A stretch of 64,000 bases of DNA from contig SLTK01000011.1 of the NCBI GenBank assembly GCA_004347695.1, positions 1 through 64,000 on the forward strand. The letters run 5' to 3'. Every line of letters starts with the position of its first letter. The stretch's first letter is position 1. Positions 50,021 through 58,021 of the stretch are shown here, piece after piece. Source of the DNA: Chloroflexota bacterium. GTDB lineage: Bacteria > Chloroflexota > Anaerolineae > Anaerolineales > Anaerolineaceae. The translations under genes and the position numbers were made by a program. The notes below the pieces were generated by a model. It saw nothing but the letters and a program-made list of their open reading frames with translations. It was not told where the DNA came from and made no database searches.

Positions 50021-50416
50021 TTAAGAAACAGTTGGCGGGTAGAACTTGGGGTGCGCTTCGAGTACCAGCCAACGCCTTCCCACCTTTCGCATAACCTGGA
50101 CAACGTAGCCCCTTAAAACCCGCTCGCCATCTGGAGATGTGATTTCAAGTCCACCCTGCCAGATCGCAAACTCCGGCGTCAGCATACGAATGGTTCCGCG
50201 TTCCAGGCTAACTACCGCACCAGGCATGGTTTGATGAAGCAGCTGGTCGTAAGCACTTTCAAGTTCGGCGCGGCCCCGCTGGATATCACCGCTCACGCCC
50301 ACACGGGTACCATCTTCGGTAAAGAACAATGCGGCGGCTTTCGCGTCGCCTTTGTTCCAGGCTTCTTTGAACGCTTCTATCTCTTTATAAATCGTCTGCA
50401 ATTCATCCTGCGCCAT
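50021..50416 (-). CDS. SnoaL/NTF2-like (DUF4440-type) protein
   Basis: A 131-residue protein with the cone fold pattern of the NTF2-like superfamily: IEAFKEAWNKGDAKAAALFFTEDGTRVGVSGDIQRGRAELESAY, then beta strands ending RWLVLEAHPKFYPP. Members include ketosteroid isomerase-like, calcium/calmodulin-kinase-associated and SgcJ/EcaC-type proteins. No catalytic residues can be assigned, so the function is unknown. ATG at 50416 is preceded by GGAGG; a longer upstream frame lacks support. Confidence 0.8.
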   Translation of the reverse strand: MAQDELQTIYKEIEAFKEAWNKGDAKAAALFFTEDGTRVGVSGDIQRGRAELESAYDQLLHQTMPGAVVSLERGTIRMLTPEFAIWQGGLEITSPDGERVLRGYVVQVMRKVGRRWLVLEAHPKFYPPTVS

Positions 50417-50681
50417 TTTTACCTCCGAGAAATCGTTAACTATATTAGTAATCATTATATATCTGTTTACCGCGTAATCGGCTGAAACAGAATAAATTTT
50501 CAGAACTCTAATATGAGGCGGCAACCCTGACAAAAATTATGATGCGTATGGCGACCAGAGTCTGTCGAGACTGCTAGAAATAACGGATGTGCTTGCTTAT
50601 ATCACCAGCGACAATAAATTACCAATGGCAATTTAAAGATTTAAATAACTTTCACGTAGACCGATTCTCACGTCCCCTTGA

Positions 50682-51134
50682 TTAATTTTCCGTGACTTCA
50701 AGGAGTTGAATAGCCTGTCCTTGAGGTCTATTCGGATCATAAACAATGGTATACGTAAACGAAACTCCTTCAAGGGGTGTCTCACCAACCCAATCAATAA
50801 CGGGTTGAGTAATCACCTTGCCATCTAGTTCATATTTATAAGCAGCATATCGATATACTCCGTTTGGTACATCTTTATACTCGGTTATTGCTCCTGCTTT
50901 TATGTCACCAAATTCAAGCTGATCTTTTGGAATAACAACTATCAGGTCGGTTATTAAATAATCGCCGTTATTAATGAGCCGCAAGCGATGGGTTACGGGT
51001 TTTCCGGCGCAACCATGTAAGGTCATGCTTGCAGTAAATAGTATTATCAGACACAGCCATACAAGGCTGCCCCGCCAAGTCCCGAAAGTATCATGACCCT
51101 CGAAATTAGAGGAAGACCTCAATCCTGAGTTCAT
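50682..51134 (-). CDS. Putative lipoprotein of unknown function
   Basis: A 150-residue protein with a charged N-tail, a hydrophobic segment and a lipobox-like LHGC with the modifiable cysteine at C42. The mature part is rich in beta-strand and contains RLRLINNGDYLITDLIVVIPKDQLEFGDIKAG, resembling immunoglobulin-like folds. The N-region before the hydrophobic stretch is longer than in standard lipoproteins. I do not recognise a family. It stands alone between the NTF2-like gene and the tRNA region, with base composition more AT-rich than the window average. Confidence 0.65.
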   Translation of the reverse strand: MNSGLRSSSNFEGHDTFGTWRGSLVWLCLIILFTASMTLHGCAGKPVTHRLRLINNGDYLITDLIVVIPKDQLEFGDIKAGAITEYKDVPNGVYRYAAYKYELDGKVITQPVIDWVGETPLEGVSFTYTIVYDPNRPQGQAIQLLEVTEN

Positions 51135-51253
51135 CTTTCCACAAAAATAATTCGTAAATTTTGAAATAAGGGTAATAGGATTTACTTGTTTTTATAGAGC
51201 ACGTTATTTCTATTTTACAAGATTAAACTTTATTGCCAAGAGTTAGTTTTATA

Positions 51254-51381
51254 GCCGAACGGTTTTTGTGAGGGGGAGAGGGCCGCGGTGCGAGCACCCG
51301 CAGCCGAACGTTTTTTGTGAGGCGGAGAGGGTCGCGGTGTGAGCACCCGCAGCCGAACGTTTTTTGTGAGGCGGAGAGGGT
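51254..51381. repeat. 49-bp tandem repeat abutting the tRNA-Ser 3' end
   Basis: Units at 51254-51302 and 51303-51351 are near-identical (49 bp each, few mismatches), and a third, partial unit runs from 51352 into the tRNA 3' end near 51381. Each unit has GCCGAACG, a T-run, GTGAGG, GGAGAGGG (the tRNA acceptor end) and a GCGG...CCGC hairpin. The tRNA acceptor sequence is thus duplicated within each unit. Not a CRISPR: there are no spacers. Confidence 0.8.
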
Positions 51382-51459
51382 GGGATTCGAACCCACGGTG
51401 GCCCGGAGGACCACAACGGTTTTCGAGACCGCCCCGTTCAACCACTCTGGCACCTCTCC
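51372..51459 (-). tRNA. tRNA-Ser (anticodon CGA)
   Basis: Reading the minus strand, GGAGAGG pairs with CCTCTCC (acceptor stem), the anticodon loop is CTCGAAA giving anticodon CGA, and a long variable arm marks a class II tRNA. The T-arm is GTGGG-TTCGAAT-CCCAC. The discriminator is G and the CCA end is not encoded. The tRNA decodes UCG. A tandem repeat of the acceptor end follows downstream. Confidence 0.96.
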
Positions 51460-51492
51460 GAAAACTGCAGCGCAATTATAACCGAGGAGTGG

Positions 51493-52887
51493 CTAAATTT
51501 CCAAAATTTGTCCCCAGCCCGGGTAATGAATATTAGTAAAGCCATGCTGAGTCAACAACCCCATGAATACCGTGGCTGCATCTTCCTCGCCGTGCACCAG
51601 GTACATGCCGCGCAGCATGTTTTGGGTGGCTTTGGCATATTTCAGCAGCATGGTTTGGCCGGCGTGCGCCGAAAGTCCGCCAATGGTGACCACTTCCGCC
51701 CTTCGGTCATAGGGCTCGCCAAAGATGCGCACCATCGATTCGCGGTCTGCCAGCCGGCGGCCAAGTGTATGCGGCGCCTGCCAGGAGACGATCAGCACCA
51801 TATTTTTGGGGTTTTGAATGTTGTTGCGCAGGTGATGCAAAATTCGACCGGTCTCCGCCATGCCCGAGGCTGAAATGATGATCATGGGTTCATGCCGATC
51901 GTTGAGCGCTTTCGACTGGTCGACCGACTCGATGTAGGTCAACTGGGGAAAGGTCAGGGCCGGGTGATGTCCACTGTGGACAAATTCCTGGGTCTCGGCG
52001 TCGAACAAATTGGCGTATTTCATAAAAACTTTGGATGTCTCTACTGCCAGCGGCGAATCGACAAATACCGGAATAGCTGGCACCTCACCACCGGACATCA
52101 TGCGATTAAGGGCATATACCAGTTCCTGGGTGCGCCCGACCGCAAAAGACGGGATGATGATTTTGCCGCGGCGTTCGATCGCCCGGCGCACTGCGTCGCG
52201 CAGTTCCACATAGGCGACTTCGGGGTCTTCATGCGGTTTATCGCCGTAGGTGCATTCCATCATTAGATAATCTGCCAGGCTTGGCAATACCGGGTCATTT
52301 AGCAGCGGCAGGCGCTCACGGCCGATATCGCCCGAGAACCAGAATCGGTACTTGCGTCCGTGTTCGTCGATATCGAATACTACCGCCGCTGACCCGAGGA
52401 TATGGCCGGCGTCAACAAAGGTGACCCTCACCCCGGGAACCGGTTCAATAGTCTGGTTATATTCGACCGGCTTAAAGTAATCGGACACCCTTTCGGCGTC
52501 GGCTGCGGTGTAGAGTGGTTCGACCGGCGGTTCGCCGCGTTTGGCGCGTTTTTTGTTCAAAAATTCGACATCCGCTTCCTGGATATGACCCGAGTCACGC
52601 AGCATCACGTCAGCCAGACCGGCGGTGGCGCGGGTGGCGTAAATGGGCGCATTTAGCCCGTGTTTGACCAGATTGGGCAGGTTGCCGGAGTGATCGATAT
52701 GAGCATGCGAAAGGAAAACTGCATCCAGCTTGTCTGGGAGGAAGCCAAATGTGCGGTTGCGCTGGTAATAGTCTTTGCGATGGCCCTGGTAAAGGCCGCA
52801 TTCCAGCAGGATCTGGTATCCATTGACTTCCAATAAATATTGTGAACCGGTTACGGTTTGGGCTGCACCATTAAAATGTATTTTCAT
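51493..52887 (-). CDS. Metallo-beta-lactamase/beta-CASP ribonuclease (YSH1/CPSF73-like)
   Basis: A 464-residue RNA-processing nuclease. The MBL domain has the SHAHIDHSGNLP zinc motif (about residues 60-71), VDAGHILGSAAVVF and FSGDIGRERLPLL, and the beta-CASP and RMMBL regions include IIPSFAVGRTQELVYAL and IISASGMAETGRILHHL. It resembles the bacterial RNA-specific MBL group related to CPSF73 and RNase J, cutting or trimming RNA 5'-3' or internally. The last 4 bp of rnd overlap its start, so it forms an RNA-processing pair with RNase D. Confidence 0.92.
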   Translation of the reverse strand: MKIHFNGAAQTVTGSQYLLEVNGYQILLECGLYQGHRKDYYQRNRTFGFLPDKLDAVFLSHAHIDHSGNLPNLVKHGLNAPIYATRATAGLADVMLRDSGHIQEADVEFLNKKRAKRGEPPVEPLYTAADAERVSDYFKPVEYNQTIEPVPGVRVTFVDAGHILGSAAVVFDIDEHGRKYRFWFSGDIGRERLPLLNDPVLPSLADYLMMECTYGDKPHEDPEVAYVELRDAVRRAIERRGKIIIPSFAVGRTQELVYALNRMMSGGEVPAIPVFVDSPLAVETSKVFMKYANLFDAETQEFVHSGHHPALTFPQLTYIESVDQSKALNDRHEPMIIISASGMAETGRILHHLRNNIQNPKNMVLIVSWQAPHTLGRRLADRESMVRIFGEPYDRRAEVVTIGGLSAHAGQTMLLKYAKATQNMLRGMYLVHGEEDAATVFMGLLTQHGFTNIHYPGWGQILEI

Positions 52888-54026
52888 GACGGCTCCTTTT
52901 GGTGAATAGCGGCCAGAATCCGGTTGCCATATTGTTCAAAACGCCAGGGAAGCTCTTTCATTAACATTCGAAGCTCGTCAGAGGTGGCAGGCGCTTTGAT
53001 GGCAATTTCTTCCAATACCTCTCGCGGCAAAACAACATCCGATTCGACTTCAAGCTTGTGGGCGGTCTCTTTACGCCAATCCCGCAAAATTTCCAGGCGT
53101 TCCAACACTGCATCCGGTCGGCGGTGATTCGCTGGACGGGGAGGTGGAGGTGTAATCATTCCTTGTTTGACGGCGGCCAGTAAGCCGGTGTAATGCCGGT
53201 CGCGCTGCCGGGCTGAAAGCTCCGGAATGTCCGCCAGAGCATCCCATGTCAGCGGCATTTCCTCAGCAATTTTTAAAAGAGTTTGATTGGAAAGGATTTT
53301 AAAGTGTGGTAAATCTGCCCGGCGTGCCTGCTGGTCGCGGTATTCGACCAGCGCCTGGAGGATGCTGCACTGCTGCGAAGTTAGGCTCTGGCTGCCAGGC
53401 AAGCGCCACCAGGCGGGTGGTTCCAGCTCCGTGCTGCCGGCATCCACCCGGGTTACCCGCCGAAAATCCTCCAATGCCAGGGCGAGCAAGCCTTTATCGA
53501 CCAGCTCTGCGTACAACCGGTCGCGCAGATCGATCAAATAATACGAATCAAGGCGGGCATAGGCCAGCATTGCCGGGGACAAGGGCCGTTCCCCCCAATT
53601 GGCACGCTGAAATTTTTTCTCGATAATCACGCCAAATTCTGATTCGAGCATGCTGGCCAACCCGACATTTGTCCGTCCGAGAATGCGGGCGGCTTGCATG
53701 GTGTCGAACACATTGTTGAACTCGAAGTTGAAATCACGTTTCAGGCAAATCAAGTCGTATTCAGCAGCGTGAAAAATTTTTTCAATTTTTGAGTCGGCGA
53801 ACAACTTCCCCAGCGGAGAAAGATCGGGTAGGGCAATCGGGTCAACCATAAAGTCGCTGCCCGGAATCGAAAACTGGATCAAACACACCTGCTCCGCATA
53901 AGCGAAAAGACTGTTTGATTCGGTATCGACGGCTACCCGGGGTTGATTTTCCAACAAATGCGCCAGGTTATTAAGGTCTTTCACCTGATCAACCATCACC
54001 GGTGGCTGGTTGGGCGGTTCCATCAT
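52884..54026 (-). CDS. rnd: Ribonuclease D
   Basis: A 380-residue DEDD exonuclease: VAVDTESNSLFAYAEQVCLIQFSI has the first D-x-E, IFHAAEYDLICLKRDF the second acidic residue, and AMLAYARLDSYYLIDL the final D with Y (DEDDy). Two HRDC-like helical domains follow (about residues 215-295 and 310-375). RNase D trims tRNA 3' ends. Its ATG (54026, with another at 54023) follows TATAAT on the minus strand by 7 bases, so the message is probably leaderless. It shares 4 bp with the beta-CASP gene. Confidence 0.93.
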   Translation of the reverse strand: MMEPPNQPPVMVDQVKDLNNLAHLLENQPRVAVDTESNSLFAYAEQVCLIQFSIPGSDFMVDPIALPDLSPLGKLFADSKIEKIFHAAEYDLICLKRDFNFEFNNVFDTMQAARILGRTNVGLASMLESEFGVIIEKKFQRANWGERPLSPAMLAYARLDSYYLIDLRDRLYAELVDKGLLALALEDFRRVTRVDAGSTELEPPAWWRLPGSQSLTSQQCSILQALVEYRDQQARRADLPHFKILSNQTLLKIAEEMPLTWDALADIPELSARQRDRHYTGLLAAVKQGMITPPPPRPANHRRPDAVLERLEILRDWRKETAHKLEVESDVVLPREVLEEIAIKAPATSDELRMLMKELPWRFEQYGNRILAAIHQKEPS

Positions 54027-54033
54027 GGGGTGG

Positions 54034-54039
54034 ATTATA
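54034..54039 (-). promoter_or_regulatory. -10 box giving a probable leaderless rnd message
   Basis: On the minus strand TATAAT ends 7 bases before the first ATG of rnd. No Shine-Dalgarno sequence lies between, so transcription and translation probably begin at the same base. Confidence 0.55.
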
Positions 54040-54206
54040 GCCCATTTGGCTGGCGGATTTCCAAATCTAAAAAGTCACGGCTTGAATTTCATTCATTTTT
54101 CTGCGTATTCGGTACAATTTAGGAGTGCGAATATGAAATGCCCGACAAGCCGGGCAAATCGGTCGCAGAGCCTTTGGACTTGCGCGTGGCAATCATTAAA
54201 TCCTTG

Positions 54207-54215
54207 TGGTATAGT
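54207..54215 (+). promoter_or_regulatory. Extended -10 (TGGTATAGT) of the two-component operon
   Basis: TG-G-TATAGT lies 17 bases before the ATG and directly before GGAGGAGG (54221-54228). It is identical to the box at 19803-19811. Confidence 0.5.
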
Positions 54216-54232
54216 AACTCGGAGGAGGGGCC

Positions 54233-54910
54233 ATGAAAGAACGAATCCTGATCATCGAAGATGACGAAGCCATTGTGCGTGTGCTGCGCCGCAGCCTGGC
54301 GTACGAAGGATACACTATCGATGCCGCCTTTGACGGGGAAACAGGTCTGACGTTGGCACGCGATACGCACCCTGATCTGGTTATTCTGGACTGGATGTTG
54401 CCTGGCATGGATGGTCTTGAGGTTTGTGAACGACTGCGCGGAGGTGGGAATATCCCCATTCTGATGCTGACCGCCAAAGACACGGTTCAGGATCGCGTGC
54501 ATGGCCTGGATGCCGGGGCTGACGATTACATGGTGAAACCTTTCCAACTGGATGAACTGTTGGCACGGGTGCGCGCTCTTCTGCGCCGCACACAACCCGA
54601 ACGCGTTCCAGTCCTCTCCTTTGCCGATTTAAATTTGGACACCTCAACGCGCTTGGCCATGCGTAAGGGGCGGTCGATTTCCCTGACTGCGAAAGAATAT
54701 GATCTGTTGGAACTCTTCTTGCGTCACCCGCGGCAGGTGCTCACCCGCGAGATGATTTTTGACCGTGTCTGGGGGTATGATTTTGGCGGTGAAAGTAATG
54801 TGTTGGACGTCTATATCCGTTATTTACGCCAAAAATTGGAGTTAGAGGGTGAGCAGCGGCTGATTCACACTGCACGCGGTGTGGGTTACGTGCTGCGCGA
54901 CACCGATTAA
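54233..54910 (+). CDS. OmpR/PhoB-type response regulator
   Basis: A 225-residue response regulator. The receiver domain has the acidic pocket E9-D10-D11, the phosphoacceptor D53 (VILDWMLPG), T80 and K102. The C-terminal winged helix (about 125-223) includes [33 protein letters not shown] and [17 protein letters not shown] sequence (here [13 protein letters not shown]). It is activated by the kinase encoded 3 bp downstream and presumably regulates nearby or distant promoters; no target is evident. GGAGGAGG precedes the ATG. Confidence 0.95.
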   Translation: MKERILIIEDDEAIVRVLRRSLAYEGYTIDAAFDGETGLTLARDTHPDLVILDWMLPGMDGLEVCERLRGGGNIPILMLTAKDTVQDRVHGLDAGADDYMVKPFQLDELLARVRALLRRTQPERVPVLSFADLNLDTSTRLAMRKGRSISLTAKEYDLLELFLRHPRQVLTREMIFDRVWGYDFGGESNVLDVYIRYLRQKLELEGEQRLIHTARGVGYVLRDTD

Positions 54911-54913
54911 ACT

Positions 54914-56290
54914 ATGTCGCTGCGCCTGCGTTTGACTTTGCTGTACACCTCGATTCTGGGAGGCGTACTGCTGGTTTTTGGAATCCTGGTTTATACGCTG
55001 ATCACCGTTACTCTGCTCGACTCGATCGACAGCCGGTTGTCGACCGCATCCCAGCAGCTAATTGACCGATTGAGGGTTACCTCAGCCGACCAGTTCGATC
55101 CGCGTTCGGTGGCCAGCTACCAGCCGACTGAAAACTTATTGTTTCAAGTGTGGGATATGGAAGGCAATCTCCAATTGACCCGACCGGTAGGGCTGCTGAA
55201 TGCCCTGGATGAAAACGGGTTGGGGGTTGGGCAAGCGTTTTATTCGTCCAAAACAGTTAGCGGGGACCGTATCCGGGTGTTATCCGTGCCGCTGAAAACG
55301 AGTCGGGGACCGGTTGGAGTGCTACAGGTTGGGTTAAGCCTGGCGCTGGTGGACGTGGTGCAGCGCACGCTTATCGGTATTCTGGTTTTGCTTACAATCA
55401 TTTTGATGCTTCTGGTCGGGCTTAGCACCTGGTTCCTGACGCGGCAGGCGCTTGCGCCGCTGGCAACGGTTACGGAAGTTGCCACCCGCATTACCCAGGC
55501 CGATGACCTGTCGCGCCGTATCCCGGCATCAAAAGCCGGCGGCGATGAAGTGGGTAAATTGATTCTGGCCTTCAACGATACGTTGGAGCGGTTGGAAAAC
55601 CTTTTTAATACTCAAAGGCGCTTTACCGCTGATGTCAGTCATGAATTGCGCACCCCGCTGACGGTAATCAAGGGCGAGGTGGGCTTGATGCGCCTGACAG
55701 GCAGCGTGGATGAAGAATCCATCGGCAATATCGAGCGCGAAGTGGACCGCCTGACCCGCCTGGTTGGCGATTTACTGCTTCTTTCGCAGGCCGAATCGGG
55801 ACGGCTCATGCTGGATATGGCCGAGGTCGACCTGGACACCGTCTTGCTCGAGGTTTACCAGCAGGCCCGCACGCTGGCCGGCGACAAAGTGACGGTATCC
55901 CTTTCAGAAATCGATCAGGTGCATATCATCGGAGATCGCGACCGTTTGAAGCAGGTGCTGCTTAACCTGGCGGCCAATGCCATCCAATATTCTCCGGCTG
56001 GCAAGTCGGTCACGCTTGGTTTGCAGCGCGCTGATGAGCAGGTGAAATTGTTCGTCCAGGACACCGGACCAGGCATTTCGCCGAAGGATTTGCCGCATAT
56101 TTTTGACCGCTTCTTTCGGGCAGAGCGCTCACGCAAGCGAAGTTCATCCAGCGGGTTTGGCCTTGGCCTTTCCATCGCTGATTGGATTGTAAAGAAACAC
56201 AATGGCCGGATCGAGGTTAGCTCTGAAGAAGGCCAGGGTACGTTGTTCACTGTCTGGCTGCCTTTGACACAACCCGAAGCAAAAAAATAA
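54914..56290 (+). CDS. Membrane sensor histidine kinase
   Basis: A 458-residue kinase: transmembrane helix 1 (about residues 9-31), an extracytoplasmic sensor region of about 120 residues, transmembrane helix 2 (about 152-174), a HAMP linker, a HisKA domain with H243 in ADVSHELRTPLTVIKGE, and a HATPase domain with NLAANAIQYS, DTGPGISPKDLPHIFDRFFR and GFGLGLSIADWIVKKHNG. The signal is unknown; the sensor region has no known motif. It belongs with the upstream response regulator and is followed by a hairpin. Confidence 0.95.
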   Translation: MSLRLRLTLLYTSILGGVLLVFGILVYTLITVTLLDSIDSRLSTASQQLIDRLRVTSADQFDPRSVASYQPTENLLFQVWDMEGNLQLTRPVGLLNALDENGLGVGQAFYSSKTVSGDRIRVLSVPLKTSRGPVGVLQVGLSLALVDVVQRTLIGILVLLTIILMLLVGLSTWFLTRQALAPLATVTEVATRITQADDLSRRIPASKAGGDEVGKLILAFNDTLERLENLFNTQRRFTADVSHELRTPLTVIKGEVGLMRLTGSVDEESIGNIEREVDRLTRLVGDLLLLSQAESGRLMLDMAEVDLDTVLLEVYQQARTLAGDKVTVSLSEIDQVHIIGDRDRLKQVLLNLAANAIQYSPAGKSVTLGLQRADEQVKLFVQDTGPGISPKDLPHIFDRFFRAERSRKRSSSSGFGLGLSIADWIVKKHNGRIEVSSEEGQGTLFTVWLPLTQPEAKK

Positions 56291-56331
56291 CTCCGGACAG
56301 GCTGGCGCGGAGGTGCCAAACCTGCCCGGAG
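56291..56331 (+). terminator. Hairpin after the sensor kinase gene
   Basis: CTCCGG-A-CAGG (56291-56301) pairs with CCTG-C-CCGGAG (56321-56331) around a 19-base loop; it lies one base after the stop and 21 bases before the end of the convergent membrane-protein gene. The T-run is poor. Confidence 0.5.
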
Positions 56332-56352
56332 CATTACCCCGACTACCGGAAT

Positions 56353-57105
56353 TTACAGGTGAAAGGAGGGATTGTTATTGGCGCTTCCGGATGGATTTTG
56401 CCGACCGGCTGGACGGGCATTAATGCTGTGGTAAGTTGGCTCAGGACGCGGTGCGCTGCGCTCGGTTGAGAAGCCGGGGCGTGGGACGCTGCGCGAGGCC
56501 ATGGCTGCGCCGCTCAAATTGGCGGGTGCAGGCACACTGTTACGGATGTTCCGGGAAGGTTGCTGGGTATATACTGCACGGCGCTGACCATCGGAGAAGA
56601 TGCGTTCACCGGCTACCGATAACGACCCGATAAGCAGGATCCGAATGACCCAAACCATGAGTGACACAAACAGGGGAACGATAACCGTGATGGTCTTTTG
56701 GTCCATCATCGCCCGGGAAGCGATGGAATGGCTGCTGATCGCCATCGAGACACCCCACCACGTGAGAACGGCATTCATGGTCGCAGCCAGCAGCCAGGCG
56801 CCAAACAGGTACCAGACTTCTTTCGGCTCTTGTGCGCTTTTCTCGGGGGTAAACAGGCGGGCGATACCGGCGAAATCAATACCGCAGAAGGCCAGCGCCA
56901 AAATGGTAGCCCAGTGAATACCGGCGAAGCGCAGGTCGCCCAGCAAATCGCGCAGGGCGTAGTCGGTGGTTGAATAATTGAAGATCTCGAAGGCGACCAG
57001 CGCGGTCAGGATGATGGCGCCGAAAGCCATCCCCGGGCGCAATTTCAGTTTTCCCAGTGTCTGGGAGAAATTTTTAGATGTTGGGTGAGTGGATGAGAGG
57101 TTCAT
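56353..57105 (-). CDS. Membrane protein with basic, disordered C-terminal tail
   Basis: A 250-residue protein: a short cytoplasmic N-tail, four transmembrane helices (about residues 25-165), then an 80-residue tail rich in Ser, Arg, Pro and Asn with little predicted structure. The helices contain FEIFNYSTTDYALRDLLGDLRFAGI and IHWATILALAFCGIDFAGIARLF, which I do not recognise as a family. The tail may bind a partner or nucleic acid. A perfect consensus promoter at 57154-57182 points to strong expression. Confidence 0.7.
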   Translation of the reverse strand: MNLSSTHPTSKNFSQTLGKLKLRPGMAFGAIILTALVAFEIFNYSTTDYALRDLLGDLRFAGIHWATILALAFCGIDFAGIARLFTPEKSAQEPKEVWYLFGAWLLAATMNAVLTWWGVSMAISSHSIASRAMMDQKTITVIVPLFVSLMVWVIRILLIGSLSVAGERIFSDGQRRAVYTQQPSRNIRNSVPAPANLSGAAMASRSVPRPGFSTERSAPRPEPTYHSINARPAGRQNPSGSANNNPSFHL

Positions 57106-57153
57106 TATCTGCTCCTTGATATTGAATTAAGAGAAGTAGAACAAATTTTCATC

Positions 57154-57182
57154 ATTATAGAACTAATGTACTAAGTTGTCAA
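57154..57182 (-). promoter_or_regulatory. Consensus promoter of the 56353-57105 membrane protein gene
   Basis: On the minus strand TTGACA (57177-57182), 17 bases, TATAAT (57154-57159): the best match to consensus in this window. The spacer has a partly palindromic AACTAA...TTAAGTT-like stretch that could bind a regulator. Confidence 0.75.
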
Positions 57183-57418
57183 TAGGCAATATTTATATAC
57201 CTTCAGGCGTGGGGTGCTGTTCGCCTGAACGATCAGGCTGGTTTTCGGAGCCTGACACGCATATCTCGGAATAATGGGGCGAACGCACCAATAATCAACG
57301 GATGGTGCGTTCGACCGGATAGTGTAGAGATTTGAATGATTGGCGCCAAAGGCCAGGTTGCAAACTCGGTTGAACGAACCCTCGGTTAATACCCGGCAAC
57401 GCCTGGCTCGTGCACGCC
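57183..57418. other. Non-coding interval with a perfect hairpin
   Basis: No gene is supported in this roughly 235-base stretch. It contains the dyad CGAACGCACC (57280-57289) and GGTGCGTTCG (57304-57313), a perfect 10-bp stem with a 14-base loop, which could terminate the minus-strand phosphatase operon or be a repeat remnant. Confidence 0.45.
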
Positions 57419-58021
57419 TTACGGTTCTGAAACCAGAGGGTGCGGCCAAAAAACCCGGACTATCGAACAATTTTCCGGGACGATATCGCGTGCATCTGCC
57501 AAAGGCAAACCTACAGCCAGGCAGCGCAAGGCTGCCAGCGTCAAACCGTGCGAAACGATCAGCACCACCTGCCCGGGGTATTTCACCGCGATCTCATCTG
57601 CAAAAGAACGCGCCCGCGCTGCAACTTCTGCCAACGACTCGCCGCCCGGGGCGCGGCTATGCACCTCGGTATATGCCAGACCGCCATCACTGCCCGGACG
57701 CTCGCTGCTGACCTCGGCCAGGCTGCGCCCTTCCCAATCCCCCATTGCAATTTCGCGCAGGCGCGTATCCGTGACAATGGTCATGGGATGGCGCCTGGTC
57801 AGGATGGCTGCCGTCTCCACGGCGCGACTGAGGTCGCTGGAATAAACAGCGGCAAAGGAGGCGCCGTTCAGGCTTGCGGCCAGTACCTGGGCTTGCTCGC
57901 GCCCTGCCGCGTTCAGCGGAATATCTTTATGACCCTGGTAGCGGCGCTGGATATTCCAATCGGTTTGACCGTGGCGCACCAACCAGAATTCAGCGGGTGG
58001 TCTTGCTTCGAGCGTTTTCAT
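57419..58021 (-). CDS. Histidine phosphatase (phosphoglycerate mutase-like)
   Basis: A 200-residue branch-1 histidine phosphatase: WLVRHGQTDWN has the catalytic RHG, YSSDLSRAVETAAIL and the later VSHG motif complete the active site, and LREIAMGDWEGRSL is the acid segment. The group contains CobC-type and broad phosphatases acting on sugar phosphates or nucleotides; the exact role is unknown. Its start overlaps the end of the beta-glucosidase gene by 4 bp, so the two are cotranscribed. The protein may dephosphorylate sugars released by that pathway (inference). Confidence 0.87.
   Translation of the reverse strand: MKTLEARPPAEFWLVRHGQTDWNIQRRYQGHKDIPLNAAGREQAQVLAASLNGASFAAVYSSDLSRAVETAAILTRRHPMTIVTDTRLREIAMGDWEGRSLAEVSSERPGSDGGLAYTEVHSRAPGGESLAEVAARARSFADEIAVKYPGQVVLIVSHGLTLAALRCLAVGLPLADARDIVPENCSIVRVFWPHPLVSEP

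Noticed and set aside
51254..51381. CRISPR array
   Set aside because: Units are contiguous without spacers, only 2.6 copies, and no cas gene is present.
51223..51475. Open frames across the tRNA-Ser repeat region
   Set aside because: They derive from the 49-bp tandem repeat and overlap the tRNA; no start signal.
57171..57470. 99-codon minus-strand frame upstream of the membrane protein gene
   Set aside because: It overlaps the phosphatase gene and the consensus promoter; amino-acid composition is unstructured and there is no ribosome site.
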